This document shows, piece by piece, positions 42,626 to 51,696 of a stretch of 59,992 bases of DNA. The notes beneath the pieces are model-generated. The model ran no database searches. It had not been told where the DNA came from and saw only the letters and a program-made list of their open reading frames with translations. The number at the start of each line of letters is the position of its first letter. Position 1 is the first letter of the stretch. The DNA comes from Acetobacterium malicum subsp. dehalogenans DSM 11527 (lineage in GTDB: Bacteria; Bacillota; Clostridia; Eubacteriales; Eubacteriaceae). The stretch is taken from the NCBI RefSeq assembly GCF_000472665.1, contig NZ_AXAC01000031.1, positions 1 to 59,992 of the forward strand. Reading direction: 5' to 3'. Position numbers and translations under genes: made by a program.

Positions 42626-43518
42626 GCAATTTCAAAACGCAGCTCAATGATCGAGTGGCTGAAATGAATAAGGAACTGGAAAGAGTTTTTCAGCAAAATT
42701 TGGATACCCCGGAAGTGATTATCGAAGCCATGGAATACAGCCTTTTTGCCGGCGGCAAACGGCTTCGGCCGATTCTAATGATGGAAACCTGCCGGGCTCT
42801 GGAAGGGGATATAGAGGTAATCAAACCCCTGGCCATGGGGATTGAGATGATCCACACCTATTCATTGATCCATGATGATTTACCGGCGATGGATAATGAC
42901 GATCTGCGCCGGGGGAAGCCCACCAACCACAAGGTGTATGGTGATGCGATGGCGATTCTGGCTGGGGACGGACTCCTTAATTATGCGGTTGAAACGATGC
43001 TTCAGGGAACTCAGAGACTTACTGGGGAGACATTGTTAAACTATCTTTCTGCCATGAAATGCATCATGGGGGCATCCGGTATTCGGGGCATGATCGGTGG
43101 CCAGGTGGCGGATATGCTCAGTGAAGACAAGGTGATCGGTCTCGATGAAATGGACTATATCCATTTACACAAAACGGCCGCCCTGCTGGAAGCCTGTGTC
43201 TTGAGCGGCTGCATCATCGCCGGAGCGGAACCGGCCACCCAGGGACGGCTGATCAGCTATAGTCACCGGATTGGCCTGGCATTTCAGATTGTTGACGACA
43301 TCTTGGATATTGAAGGCAACGAAGTGGATCTGGGCAAGCCGATCGGCAGTGACGAAAAAAACCATAAATCGACCTTTGTGTCGCTCTATGGTCTGGCAGC
43401 GTCAAAACTGCGGGTCGATGAACTCGAAATGGAAGCCATCGAAATGCTTAAACCGATTGGCGAGCGAACCGCCTTTCTCCAGGAATTGGCCAGCTATATC
43501 TGCCGTCGCCGGAAATAA
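42622..43518 (+). CDS. ispA: Polyprenyl synthase (farnesyl/geranyl diphosphate synthase)
   Basis: This 298-residue protein begins with GTG overlapping the xseB stop by four bases. Both aspartate-rich motifs are present: DDLPAMDND (first, DDxxxxD form) and the second, DDILD, in VDDILDIEG. GGKRLRP is the substrate-binding loop. It condenses IPP with DMAPP to make C15 prenyl diphosphate. In many clostridia dxs would follow; here the next gene is tlyA. Confidence 0.94.
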   Translation: MSNFKTQLNDRVAEMNKELERVFQQNLDTPEVIIEAMEYSLFAGGKRLRPILMMETCRALEGDIEVIKPLAMGIEMIHTYSLIHDDLPAMDNDDLRRGKPTNHKVYGDAMAILAGDGLLNYAVETMLQGTQRLTGETLLNYLSAMKCIMGASGIRGMIGGQVADMLSEDKVIGLDEMDYIHLHKTAALLEACVLSGCIIAGAEPATQGRLISYSHRIGLAFQIVDDILDIEGNEVDLGKPIGSDEKNHKSTFVSLYGLAASKLRVDELEMEAIEMLKPIGERTAFLQELASYICRRRK

Positions 43519-43580
43519 AACTGCGGTTTACTATTGGAAAAAATAAAAAAATGAAAATGGACCCATGAAAAGAGGAAAAA

Positions 43581-44408
43581 TTGAAAGAACGTTTAGATAA
43601 ATTATTAGTAAGCCTGAATTATTTTGATACCCGGGAGCGCGCTAAAAAAGCCATTATGGCCGGGTTGGTTCAGGTTAATGACCAGGTCAAGGACAAGGCA
43701 GGCGATCTGGTCGACACTGAGGCGACGATTCTGGTTAAAGGCAGTGATATGCCCTATGTCAGTCGCGGGGGATTAAAACTGGAAAAGGGACTGGCTGTTT
43801 TTGAGATGCCAGTGGCGGGCAAAACCTTTATTGATATCGGATCATCCACGGGCGGCTTTACCGATTGTCTGTTGCAGAACGGCGCTGAAAAAGTGTATGC
43901 AGTGGATGTCGGCTATGGACAACTGGACTGGAAGCTACGAAACGATCCGCGGGTTGTTTCCATGGAGCGGACTAATTTTCGGTATCTGACAGCAGAAAAT
44001 ATTACCGAGATGGTTGACGGCACCGTTATGGATGTCTCGTTCATTTCGATCACCAAACTGATCCCAGCCATCAAATTGCTGATGAAACCCGGAGCTCGGG
44101 GAATCTGGCTGATTAAGCCGCAATTTGAAGCGGGGCGGGAAAGAATCGGTAAAAACGGCGTTATCCGGGATAAAAAAGTGCATGAGTCGATTTTGTTTGA
44201 GGTCATGACTGCCATCGAAAATCAGGGCTTTTTATTAAAAGGTCTGGATTTTTCTCCGATACAGGGGCCCAAGGGTAATATTGAGTTTTTAGTTTTTGTT
44301 GAAAATACTGAGCCGGAGATTGAGGAAAACTGGGCAGCATTAATTCATCAGGTGGTAACCATTGCCCATGAAAGTTGCAAAAAAAAGAAAGAACCTCAAG
44401 ACGAATAG
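43581..44408 (+). CDS. tlyA: TlyA family rRNA methyltransferase
   Basis: This 275-residue protein starts with TTG after AGAGGAAA. It has an N-terminal S4 RNA-binding domain (ERLDKLLVSLNYF) and an FtsJ-like SAM domain (FIDIGSSTGGFTD, then VYAVDVGYGQLDW). It methylates 2'-hydroxyls of cytidines in 16S and/or 23S rRNA; some relatives are called haemolysins. nadK follows after 13 bases. Confidence 0.94.
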   Translation: MKERLDKLLVSLNYFDTRERAKKAIMAGLVQVNDQVKDKAGDLVDTEATILVKGSDMPYVSRGGLKLEKGLAVFEMPVAGKTFIDIGSSTGGFTDCLLQNGAEKVYAVDVGYGQLDWKLRNDPRVVSMERTNFRYLTAENITEMVDGTVMDVSFISITKLIPAIKLLMKPGARGIWLIKPQFEAGRERIGKNGVIRDKKVHESILFEVMTAIENQGFLLKGLDFSPIQGPKGNIEFLVFVENTEPEIEENWAALIHQVVTIAHESCKKKKEPQDE

Positions 44409-44421
44409 GAAGTGAGTAAGA

Positions 44422-45294
44422 TTGGAAGCTGAATTTAAAAACTTTAAGGAAATCGGTATTTATCTCAATATGGATAAACCGGACAGCCCTGCGCTTGCAG
44501 AAAAATGCATCAACTATTTAATCCGTCACGGGTTTAAAATAGCCCTGCTGGAAGGCCAGATTAAATATCCCCACGAATGCGTTGTTTATTATCCTAAAAA
44601 CCTGTTCTATCGAAAACCGGATTGTATTCTGGTGCTGGGGGGGGATGGCACACTTTTGTTTGTTGCCCGAAAGGTTTGTTTTTATTCCATTCCAATTTTT
44701 GGAATCAATCTTGGCAAGCTGGGTTTTTTAACCGAAGGCGAAGCCGGCAATTATCAAGATACATTGAAAAATTTAAGCTCTGGCGATTACTATATCGAAG
44801 AACGGATGATGTTAAGTTGCAGTATTAAAAAAGAGAATGAAAGTGCCTGTTTTTATATGGCCTTGAACGATGTCCTGGTCAAAAGCCGAGGCTTTCGGAT
44901 GATGGATATAGAGGCCAAAGCCAACGGTTCGACAATTGATAAATTTCGAGCTGATGGGTTGATTATCGCCACCCCCACCGGTTCCACCGGCTATTCACTG
45001 GCTGCCGGGGGGCCGGTGGTGGCACCCCGGGCCAACGTCATGATCCTTAATCCCATCTGTCCTCATCGACTCCATGACCGGTCCTATATTTTGCCTGAGG
45101 ATGAGGTGATCAAGCTGGAATTTGGTGATCGTGAAAAAGATATTATGGTCACCTTTGATGGTCAGACCACGGTTACGATTACGCCCCAAGATGCAGTTAA
45201 GGTCAAAAAAGCCACCTATTGCACCCGGTTGATCCGGCTCAACCAGATGAGTAGCTATGACCGGCTGCGAATCAAGCTTTCCAGCGAATATTAG
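44422..45294 (+). CDS. nadK: NAD kinase
   Basis: This 290-residue protein starts with TTG behind GGAAGTGAG. It contains GGDGTLL (residues ~73-79), the GINLGKLGFLTE segment, and the nucleotide site PTGSTGYSLAAGGP. It phosphorylates NAD to NADP using ATP or polyphosphate. Gene order tlyA-nadK-argR-recN is conserved in Bacillota. Confidence 0.95.
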   Translation: MEAEFKNFKEIGIYLNMDKPDSPALAEKCINYLIRHGFKIALLEGQIKYPHECVVYYPKNLFYRKPDCILVLGGDGTLLFVARKVCFYSIPIFGINLGKLGFLTEGEAGNYQDTLKNLSSGDYYIEERMMLSCSIKKENESACFYMALNDVLVKSRGFRMMDIEAKANGSTIDKFRADGLIIATPTGSTGYSLAAGGPVVAPRANVMILNPICPHRLHDRSYILPEDEVIKLEFGDREKDIMVTFDGQTTVTITPQDAVKVKKATYCTRLIRLNQMSSYDRLRIKLSSEY

Positions 45295-45378
45295 AAAAAC
45301 ATCGGCCAGGACAAAAAACAATAAAGATGACAGCATGGCAGTGGGCTTAACTTAGCTTTGGAGGAGGAAGAAAAAGAC

Positions 45379-45828
45379 ATGAAAGTATCAAGACAATTAA
45401 AAATAATTGAAATCATCGAAAATAATCTCATCGAAACCCAGGAAGAGCTGGCCCAGGCCCTAAAAGACGCCGGTTTTCCGGTGACCCAGGCTACCATCTC
45501 CCGGGATATCAAAGAGTTAAAACTGATCAAGGTGAGCAGTCACGATGGTATTCAGCACTATGCCCCCCTTAAGGATATCGGCACGATTTATAACGAACGC
45601 GTTACTGCTGTCTTCAAGGAATCGGTTTTAACCATCGATTATGTTGAAAATAACATTGTCCTGAGAACCCTGCCAGCCATGGCCCAGGCGGCGGCTCTGG
45701 CCATCGACTCGATGGACTGGTGTGAAATTGTCGGAACCATTGCCGGGGATGATACCATCTTCGTGCTCGTCCGCAACCGGGACATGGTGGGTGAAATTGT
45801 GGGAAAATTCAAAAAGTTGATGAAATAG
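45379..45828 (+). CDS. argR: Arginine repressor ArgR
   Basis: This protein has 149 residues from the ATG at 45379, spaced correctly from GGAGGAGG (an upstream TTG at 45358 is part of that region). It has an N-terminal winged helix with QATISRDIKEL as recognition helix, and a C-terminal oligomerisation/arginine domain with GTIAGDDTIFVLVR. Hexamers bind ARG boxes with arginine as co-repressor. Candidate target sites are at 57035-57052 and 57105-57136, between argG and argC. Confidence 0.96.
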   Translation: MKVSRQLKIIEIIENNLIETQEELAQALKDAGFPVTQATISRDIKELKLIKVSSHDGIQHYAPLKDIGTIYNERVTAVFKESVLTIDYVENNIVLRTLPAMAQAAALAIDSMDWCEIVGTIAGDDTIFVLVRNRDMVGEIVGKFKKLMK

Positions 45829-45838
45829 GGAGGGCTCT

Positions 45839-47578
45839 ATGCTGAGAAATCTCGTTGTGAACGATTATGCATTGATTGACCATCTGGCGGTTGATTTCGA
45901 TCCGGGACTCAATGTGATCACCGGGGAAACCGGAGCCGGAAAATCCATTGTCATTGACGCATTAACTCTGGTTCTGGGGAATCGGGGCAACAAAACAAAC
46001 ATCCGTCAGGGAAAAAATAAGATGACGGTACAGGGGCTTTTTGATATTAGCGAACAACCAGGACTGCTTCAAAAATGCGAAGAGTTCGGTATCCCGATGG
46101 AAGATGGCCAGCTAATTCTGATCCGCGAAATGGATGATCGGGGCCGCAATATCTGTCGGGCGAATGGTTTAATTATCACCGTCGCACAGCTGAAAACGAT
46201 CGGGGATGAGCTTATCGATATCCATGGCCAGCATGAACACCAATCGTTATTCAAACGGGAGAATCATCGTCAATTACTGGATGCTTTCGGCGGTGAAAAA
46301 AGCCAGAAATATCGGGAACAGACAGCCGCTTATGCCGGTGAGATCAAACGGATTGAGGATTTGATTGCTGAGCTGGAAACCAATGAAAGGGAACTGGAAC
46401 GGGAAAAAGAAACCCTGCAGTTTGAAATCAACGAAATTGAAGCCGCGACCCTGGTTGTTGGTGAGGATGAAGAACTGGAAGGGGAAAAGCGGATTCTGGA
46501 AAATCGGGAGCGTCTTTTTTCACATACCAGTCGGGCTTATGAATTACTCAGAGGGGAAAACACCGATCAGAATCCGATTCTTGATGCCCTGAGTCTGTTG
46601 GCAGAAAGCATTGCCGAAATTACCAGAATTGACAGCAGTTTTGAAGATAAACTGGAAACGGTCAATGGTATTTTAAGTGAAACGGAAAACCTTTCGTTTG
46701 AGATCCGCTCCTATCTGGAAGATATGGAGTACAATCTGGGTGATCTGGACGAAATCGAAACCCGGCTCAGTGTCATTGCCCGGCTTAAACGGAAATATGG
46801 TCATAATATTAACGAAATTCTCGCTTATGCTGCGGAAATCAGCATCCGCTTAAAAAGTTTGTTGAACCGAGATGAAAGTCTGCAAGCATATTATCAGGAA
46901 TTAAGCGGTATTCAAGATAAGTATTATAAGATCAGCAACAGTCTTTATCAATTGCGTTTAAAGACTGCCGGGGCATTAAAGACTGCTCTTGAAAAAGAAC
47001 TGGGAGAGCTGGCCATGGAAAAGGTACAGGTCGAAATATCGGTGGCCCATGATCCAAATCGGGTTAGCAGCCACGGCCAGGATATTGTCGAATTTTTAAT
47101 TTCGGTTAATCCTGGCCAGGACCCAAAACCGCTTGGCAAGGTTGCTTCCGGTGGCGAGATATCCCGGATAATGTTGAGTCTGAAAAGCATCTTTGGCGGT
47201 CTCGATGCCATAGAAACGATGGTGTTCGATGAAATCGATACAGGGATTAGTGGTAGAACCGCTCAGGTGGTGGCCGAAAAGATCCAGGCCCTTAGCGTTA
47301 CCCCGCCCAGAGGTCGGCAGATTATCTGTATTACCCATCTGCCTCAGATTGCGGCGATGTCAGACCAGCATTTTATGGTGGAAAAACATACTCAAAATGA
47401 TGGTGTGGAGGTGAGTTTTGTACCCCTGGATGAAAAGGGTAAAAAAGAGGAACTTTCCCGGATGCTGGGTGGTGCGGAAGTGACCCAAAAAACCTGGGAC
47501 CATGCCCAGGAAATGCTGGAGTTAAGCCAAAAGATAAAAAAATCAAAAAAAAGTAAAGAAGACAAAATATTATCTTAA
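45839..47578 (+). CDS. recN: DNA repair protein RecN
   Basis: This 579-residue SMC-like protein has Walker A G29-E-T-G-A-G-K-S36, paired coiled coils (~residues 150-360), the ABC signature ASGGEISRIML and Walker B MVFDEIDTGISG. It helps hold broken DNA ends during recombination. A GGGAGGG site precedes the ATG. A short AT-rich gap with a possible promoter separates it from pduL. Confidence 0.95.
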   Translation: MLRNLVVNDYALIDHLAVDFDPGLNVITGETGAGKSIVIDALTLVLGNRGNKTNIRQGKNKMTVQGLFDISEQPGLLQKCEEFGIPMEDGQLILIREMDDRGRNICRANGLIITVAQLKTIGDELIDIHGQHEHQSLFKRENHRQLLDAFGGEKSQKYREQTAAYAGEIKRIEDLIAELETNERELEREKETLQFEINEIEAATLVVGEDEELEGEKRILENRERLFSHTSRAYELLRGENTDQNPILDALSLLAESIAEITRIDSSFEDKLETVNGILSETENLSFEIRSYLEDMEYNLGDLDEIETRLSVIARLKRKYGHNINEILAYAAEISIRLKSLLNRDESLQAYYQELSGIQDKYYKISNSLYQLRLKTAGALKTALEKELGELAMEKVQVEISVAHDPNRVSSHGQDIVEFLISVNPGQDPKPLGKVASGGEISRIMLSLKSIFGGLDAIETMVFDEIDTGISGRTAQVVAEKIQALSVTPPRGRQIICITHLPQIAAMSDQHFMVEKHTQNDGVEVSFVPLDEKGKKEELSRMLGGAEVTQKTWDHAQEMLELSQKIKKSKKSKEDKILS

Positions 47579-47642
47579 CATTTCATTGGTTATTAGATAG
47601 AATAAAGATTGTTAAAAATATATTTATTTAAGGAGATATAAA

Positions 47643-48212
47643 TTGGAAAGAAAAGTACCCATCGGGTTATCTAACAAACACATTCACGTATCCCAGGCAG
47701 ATTTAGAGGCGTTATTTGGTAAAGGCTACCAGTTAACACCGATGAAAGATTTATCACAACCAGGACAATACGCCGCAGAAGAAAAAGTTGACGTGGTTGG
47801 ACCTAAAGGAACCTTAAAAGGAATTCGGATTCTGGGACCAGTTCGACCAGAAACTCAATTGGAAGTTTCAATCGGAGATGGTTTCTGTTTAGGAATCCAG
47901 GCACCACTTCGTAATTCAGGAGACATCGCTGAAACACCAGGTGTTAAATTAATCGGACCGGCTGGAGAAGTTGAAATTTCCAAAGGTGCCATTGTTGCCG
48001 CCCGACATATTCATATGAGTACGGAAGAAGGAGCAGCTTACGGATTAAAGGACAAGGATGTTGTCTGCGTTAAACTGGATGGCCCCCGTGGTCTGACATT
48101 TGACAACGTACTGGTCCGGGTTCATCCAGATTTCAAATTGGATATGCACCTTGATGTTGAAGAAGGAAACGCTGCCGGAGCTAAAAACGGTCAAATCGCA
48201 ACGATCATTTAG
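47643..48212 (+). CDS. pduL: Phosphate propanoyltransferase PduL-type (phosphotransacylase)
   Basis: This 189-residue protein starts with TTG after AAGGAGAT. Two beta-barrel halves carry the zinc-binding histidines: NKHIHVS near the start and AARHIHMS in the middle. PduL interconverts acyl-CoA and acyl phosphate, and in several acetogens this family supplies acetyl phosphate for acetate and ATP formation. No acetate kinase, shell protein or propanediol gene is nearby, so a housekeeping phosphotransacetylase role is more likely than a microcompartment one. Codon use is richer in A-ending codons (GGA, CCA, TTA) than neighbours, as in highly expressed genes. Confidence 0.9.
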   Translation: MERKVPIGLSNKHIHVSQADLEALFGKGYQLTPMKDLSQPGQYAAEEKVDVVGPKGTLKGIRILGPVRPETQLEVSIGDGFCLGIQAPLRNSGDIAETPGVKLIGPAGEVEISKGAIVAARHIHMSTEEGAAYGLKDKDVVCVKLDGPRGLTFDNVLVRVHPDFKLDMHLDVEEGNAAGAKNGQIATII

Positions 48213-48214
48213 TT

Positions 48215-49000
48215 ATGATAGCGCCAGACCCGATAGCATTTACCGCATTTGGCCTTGAAGTCAGGTGGTATGGGGTTTTAATCGCCTCGGCATTACTGAT
48301 TGGGCTGTTCATAGCGATAAAACGGGCACCTAAATACGGGATTGACCCGGAGATCATTATGGATTTCTTTTTGTATATGACCCCAGCGGTGATCATTGGA
48401 GCCCGGCTTTATTACGTCATCTTCAGTTTTGACTATTATATGGCTCATCCGGACGAAATCATCGCGACCTGGCATGGCGGACTGGCTATCCACGGTGGTA
48501 TTATTGCTGGCGTGATTGTAGCGTTGATTATGTGCCGGGTCAAGAAGATCAGCTTTTTCGCTTTAGCGGATGTATTAATTCCGGCGCTGCCCTTAGGCCA
48601 GGCCATTGGGCGCTGGGGGAATTTTTTCAACCAGGAAGCCTATGGCTCCCAAACTAATTTGCCCTGGGCGATCACTGTGAACGATGCTGCGCTGGGAATC
48701 ATCAAGGTACACCCGACCTTTCTTTATGAATCAGTTTGGAATGTGCTGATTTTTGGTTTTCTCTTTTTTTATGAAGATAAAATTAAAAAGGTCGACGGCG
48801 AATTGCTCTTTGTTTACCTGGGTCTGTATTCGGTCGGACGCTTTTTCATTGAAGGGCTGCGAACCGACAGTTTGATGTTTATGGGATTGCGTACAGCTCA
48901 ACTGATCAGTCTGGTATTGGTGGTGGTAGGTATTGGTGGCCTCTGGTACCTACGCAAAAACGAAGACCGATTTGCGAATTCACTGGTTAAGAAAAAATAA
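48215..49000 (+). CDS. lgt: Prolipoprotein diacylglyceryl transferase
   Basis: This 261-residue membrane enzyme has about seven helices. It has the Lgt signatures HGGLAIHGGIIAG and GRWGNFFNQEAYG, and a late GRFFIEGLRTDSL. It transfers diacylglycerol from phosphatidylglycerol to the lipobox cysteine of exported lipoproteins. Its ATG is two bases after the pduL stop. A strong terminator follows. Confidence 0.95.
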   Translation: MIAPDPIAFTAFGLEVRWYGVLIASALLIGLFIAIKRAPKYGIDPEIIMDFFLYMTPAVIIGARLYYVIFSFDYYMAHPDEIIATWHGGLAIHGGIIAGVIVALIMCRVKKISFFALADVLIPALPLGQAIGRWGNFFNQEAYGSQTNLPWAITVNDAALGIIKVHPTFLYESVWNVLIFGFLFFYEDKIKKVDGELLFVYLGLYSVGRFFIEGLRTDSLMFMGLRTAQLISLVLVVVGIGGLWYLRKNEDRFANSLVKKK

Positions 49001-49030
49001 CAAGAAAATAAAAAATACAGCATCGATCAA

Positions 49031-49068
49031 AAAGACTGTCAGTGGAAAAACTGACAGTCTTTTTTTTG
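49031..49068. terminator. Bidirectional terminator between lgt and comM
   Basis: A perfect 13-base stem AAAGACTGTCAGT (49031-49043) / ACTGACAGTCTTT (49050-49062) with a six-base loop is flanked by A and T runs and serves both convergent genes. Confidence 0.92.
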
Positions 49069-49102
49069 TGGCGGGGTAAAAATTCGGTTGAGCTAAAAGT
49101 CT

Positions 49103-50635
49103 TTACGATAATCGGGTCATACCCCGGTACTGAATTGCTTCAGATAAGTGGCTGATCTCGATGGTTTCCGATCCGTCTAAATCGGCAATGGTCCGGGCCA
49201 ACTTTAAAATTCGGTGATAGCCCCGGGCACTCAGTTTCATCTTGGTATAGACCTTTTCCATCAGGATTTCTTCAGCGGGACCAAGATGACAGAAGGTTTC
49301 CATCAGCTTGGGTGTCAGCTGGGCATTATAAAAGATATCGAGATCCTGATAGCGTTGATTCTGGCGTTCGCGGGCAGCATCGACCCGTCTTTTTATGGCG
49401 AGTGAGGTTTCACTTTCACCCTTGGGTTTGGTCTGAAGTTCATCGTAGCTGGTGCTGGGGATCTCCACAAAAATATCGAGACGATCCATCAGTGGACCGG
49501 AGATTTTACCCTGATAGTTTTTAATTTGCTGGGGGGTACAAATGCATTCATGAGCAGGGTCAGTGAGATAACCGCAGGGACAGGGGTTCATTGAGGTGAT
49601 CAGGGTAAAGCTGGCCGGAAAGGTCAGAGAAGCATTGATCCGGGAAATAGTAACCTCCTGATCTTCGATGGGCTGACGCAAAACTTCCAGGGCTGATTTT
49701 TGAAACTCGGGCAGTTCGTCAAGAAACAGCACTCCCAGGTGGGCCAGTGAAACCTCCCCGGGTTTGGGAATCCGGCCGCCCCCCACCAGTGAAACCTTGG
49801 AAATGGTATGATGAGGAGAGCGGAAGGGCCGTTTGCTAATGATAGAATGGTTTTTCAATAATCCTGAAATGCTATGGATTTTCGTGATTTCCAGGGCTTC
49901 GTCAAGGGTGAGATCCGGCAGGATCGAAGGAAAACCCTTGGCCAGCATCGTCTTGCCGGAGCCGGGTGGACCGCTCATTAAAACGTTGTGAGCGCCAGCA
50001 GCGGCGATTTCCAAACCGCGTTTGGCTAAATCCTGACCACGGATATCGGAAAAATCAATGCTGTGACAGCTATTTTCCGTAGTCAGGAGAGCAGTAAGAT
50101 CGACCGTAAAAGGTTCAATGATCAGCTCATTCTTTAAAAAAGAGACGGCTTCGTGAAAATCCGTTAATGGATAGACGTTCACATCTTGGACTACCGCCGC
50201 CTCATGGCGGTTGACAAAGGGAACTAGAACATTCGAAATTCCCGCTTCTTTGGCAGCCAGCACCATTGGCAAGACCCCATTGACACTTCTTATTTCGCCG
50301 CTGAGGGATAATTCTCCGATGACCAGATAATTTTCGGGATGATCCCAGGTCAGCTGATCTGAAGCGCTGAGAATACCCAGAGCAATGGCCAGATCGAAAG
50401 CCGGACCTTCTTTTTTCAAATCTGCGGGAGCAAGATTAATGGTGATTCGTTCCATCGGATATTTGAAGCCATTATTTTTAACTGCCGAAAAAACCCGATC
50501 CTTGGATTCCTTGATACCGGTATCCGGTAGGCCGACCAGAGAATAGGAGGGTAATCCCCGGGAAATATCGATTTCGACAGTGACAATTACGCCATTTACA
50601 CCTAGCAGTCCGCTACTTTTTATCTGTGATAACAT
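49103..50635 (-). CDS. ComM/YifB-like AAA+ ATPase (Mg-chelatase-like)
   Basis: This 510-residue protein has an N-terminal Lon-protease-like fold (VEIDISRGLPSYSLVGLP), a AAA+ core with Walker A SGPPGSGKT and Walker B LGVLFLDELPEF, and the C-terminal Mg-chelatase subdomain. ComM promotes branch migration during natural transformation in some bacteria. GGAGGT precedes the ATG. It stands alone in opposite orientation to its neighbours. Confidence 0.93.
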   Translation of the reverse strand: MLSQIKSSGLLGVNGVIVTVEIDISRGLPSYSLVGLPDTGIKESKDRVFSAVKNNGFKYPMERITINLAPADLKKEGPAFDLAIALGILSASDQLTWDHPENYLVIGELSLSGEIRSVNGVLPMVLAAKEAGISNVLVPFVNRHEAAVVQDVNVYPLTDFHEAVSFLKNELIIEPFTVDLTALLTTENSCHSIDFSDIRGQDLAKRGLEIAAAGAHNVLMSGPPGSGKTMLAKGFPSILPDLTLDEALEITKIHSISGLLKNHSIISKRPFRSPHHTISKVSLVGGGRIPKPGEVSLAHLGVLFLDELPEFQKSALEVLRQPIEDQEVTISRINASLTFPASFTLITSMNPCPCGYLTDPAHECICTPQQIKNYQGKISGPLMDRLDIFVEIPSTSYDELQTKPKGESETSLAIKRRVDAARERQNQRYQDLDIFYNAQLTPKLMETFCHLGPAEEILMEKVYTKMKLSARGYHRILKLARTIADLDGSETIEISHLSEAIQYRGMTRLS

Positions 50636-50758
50636 ATAAAGTTTACCTCCACCGTATTATGGTTATTATACAGGATATAAAAGCAAAAATATAGAGAAAA
50701 AATTTAGTGAATATGGTATCATCAAAGAATAAGCTGAAAGATAGAAAAGGAGGTATCG

Positions 50759-51607
50759 ATGGATAAAACAACAAAGGGAACCTTATATGTGCTCATCGCC
50801 ATGGTATTGTTTAGCACCGGCGGGTTTTTTATCAAGCTCATCAATGCCAATGCCTATACCATCGTTTTTGGTCGGGCATTCATCGCCGGGCTTATTTTTT
50901 TGCCGCTGATTCAATGGAAAAAACTGCGCGTTTCAAAAAACTATTTGGTTCTGGCAATCGGGTATTGCTATCTGTGCATCATGTTTGTGCTCACGACCAA
51001 AATAACAACCGCAGCCAATGCCATCATCCTGCAATGCACAGCGCCATTATGGCTTTATTTATATTATGTGATTCGTGGAAAAAAAATAACTGGCCGAGAA
51101 TTGATTCCACGGTTATTTATTCTCGTTGGGATCATTGTCATTTTCAGCGCTTCAGCGGGAGGAAATCTTTGGGGTGATTTATTGGCGTTGACCAATGGTA
51201 TTGCTTATGCGATGGTGCAGCATTTTATGGATAAAGAATATCCGGTTTCAGATAATTCAATCATCGGTCTGAATAATATCATCCTTTGCCTGGTGATACT
51301 GGTATTGTTTCCAACCCAGATTGATTTTTCGGGATTATCTATGGCTGGGTGGTTGGGTTTAATTTTTCTCGGAGTTTTTCAAATTGGGGTGTCCTATCTG
51401 GTCTTCTTTAAGGGAGTACGGATGATTTCAGCATTGAAAGCATCGATGGTATCCCTTCTGGAACCGCTTCTAAATCCGGTCTTCGTTTTTTTCTTTGTGG
51501 GTGAGATACCTGCAGTCAATTCATTGATTGGTTTTGGCATTATACTATTTGGCATCGCCTTGACGATGATCCCGATGAAAGATATTGCCCAGATTGAAGA
51601 ATGCTAA
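50759..51607 (+). CDS. EamA-family (DMT) transporter
   Basis: This 282-residue protein has ten predicted membrane helices in two EamA repeats. The second repeat contains ALKASMVSLLEPLLNPVFVF, a hallmark of the family (the SLLEP segment). It probably exports or imports amino acids or other small metabolites; the substrate is unknown. AAAGGAGGT gives a strong start. A symmetrical terminator follows. Confidence 0.9.
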   Translation: MDKTTKGTLYVLIAMVLFSTGGFFIKLINANAYTIVFGRAFIAGLIFLPLIQWKKLRVSKNYLVLAIGYCYLCIMFVLTTKITTAANAIILQCTAPLWLYLYYVIRGKKITGRELIPRLFILVGIIVIFSASAGGNLWGDLLALTNGIAYAMVQHFMDKEYPVSDNSIIGLNNIILCLVILVLFPTQIDFSGLSMAGWLGLIFLGVFQIGVSYLVFFKGVRMISALKASMVSLLEPLLNPVFVFFFVGEIPAVNSLIGFGIILFGIALTMIPMKDIAQIEEC

Positions 51608-51644
51608 AGATGCGAGAGAAATAGATCAGAACGTCCCAAAATGC

Positions 51645-51684
51645 AAGAGCCGTACATCTTTTATGGATGTACGGCTCTTTTTGT
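51645..51684. terminator. Bidirectional terminator between DMT and MFS genes
   Basis: AAGAGCCGTACATC (51645-51658) and GATGTACGGCTCTT (51666-51679) form a perfect 14-base stem, with a T-run on the plus side and an A-rich flank on the other. Confidence 0.9.
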
Positions 51685-51696
51685 TAATGCTTGTTT

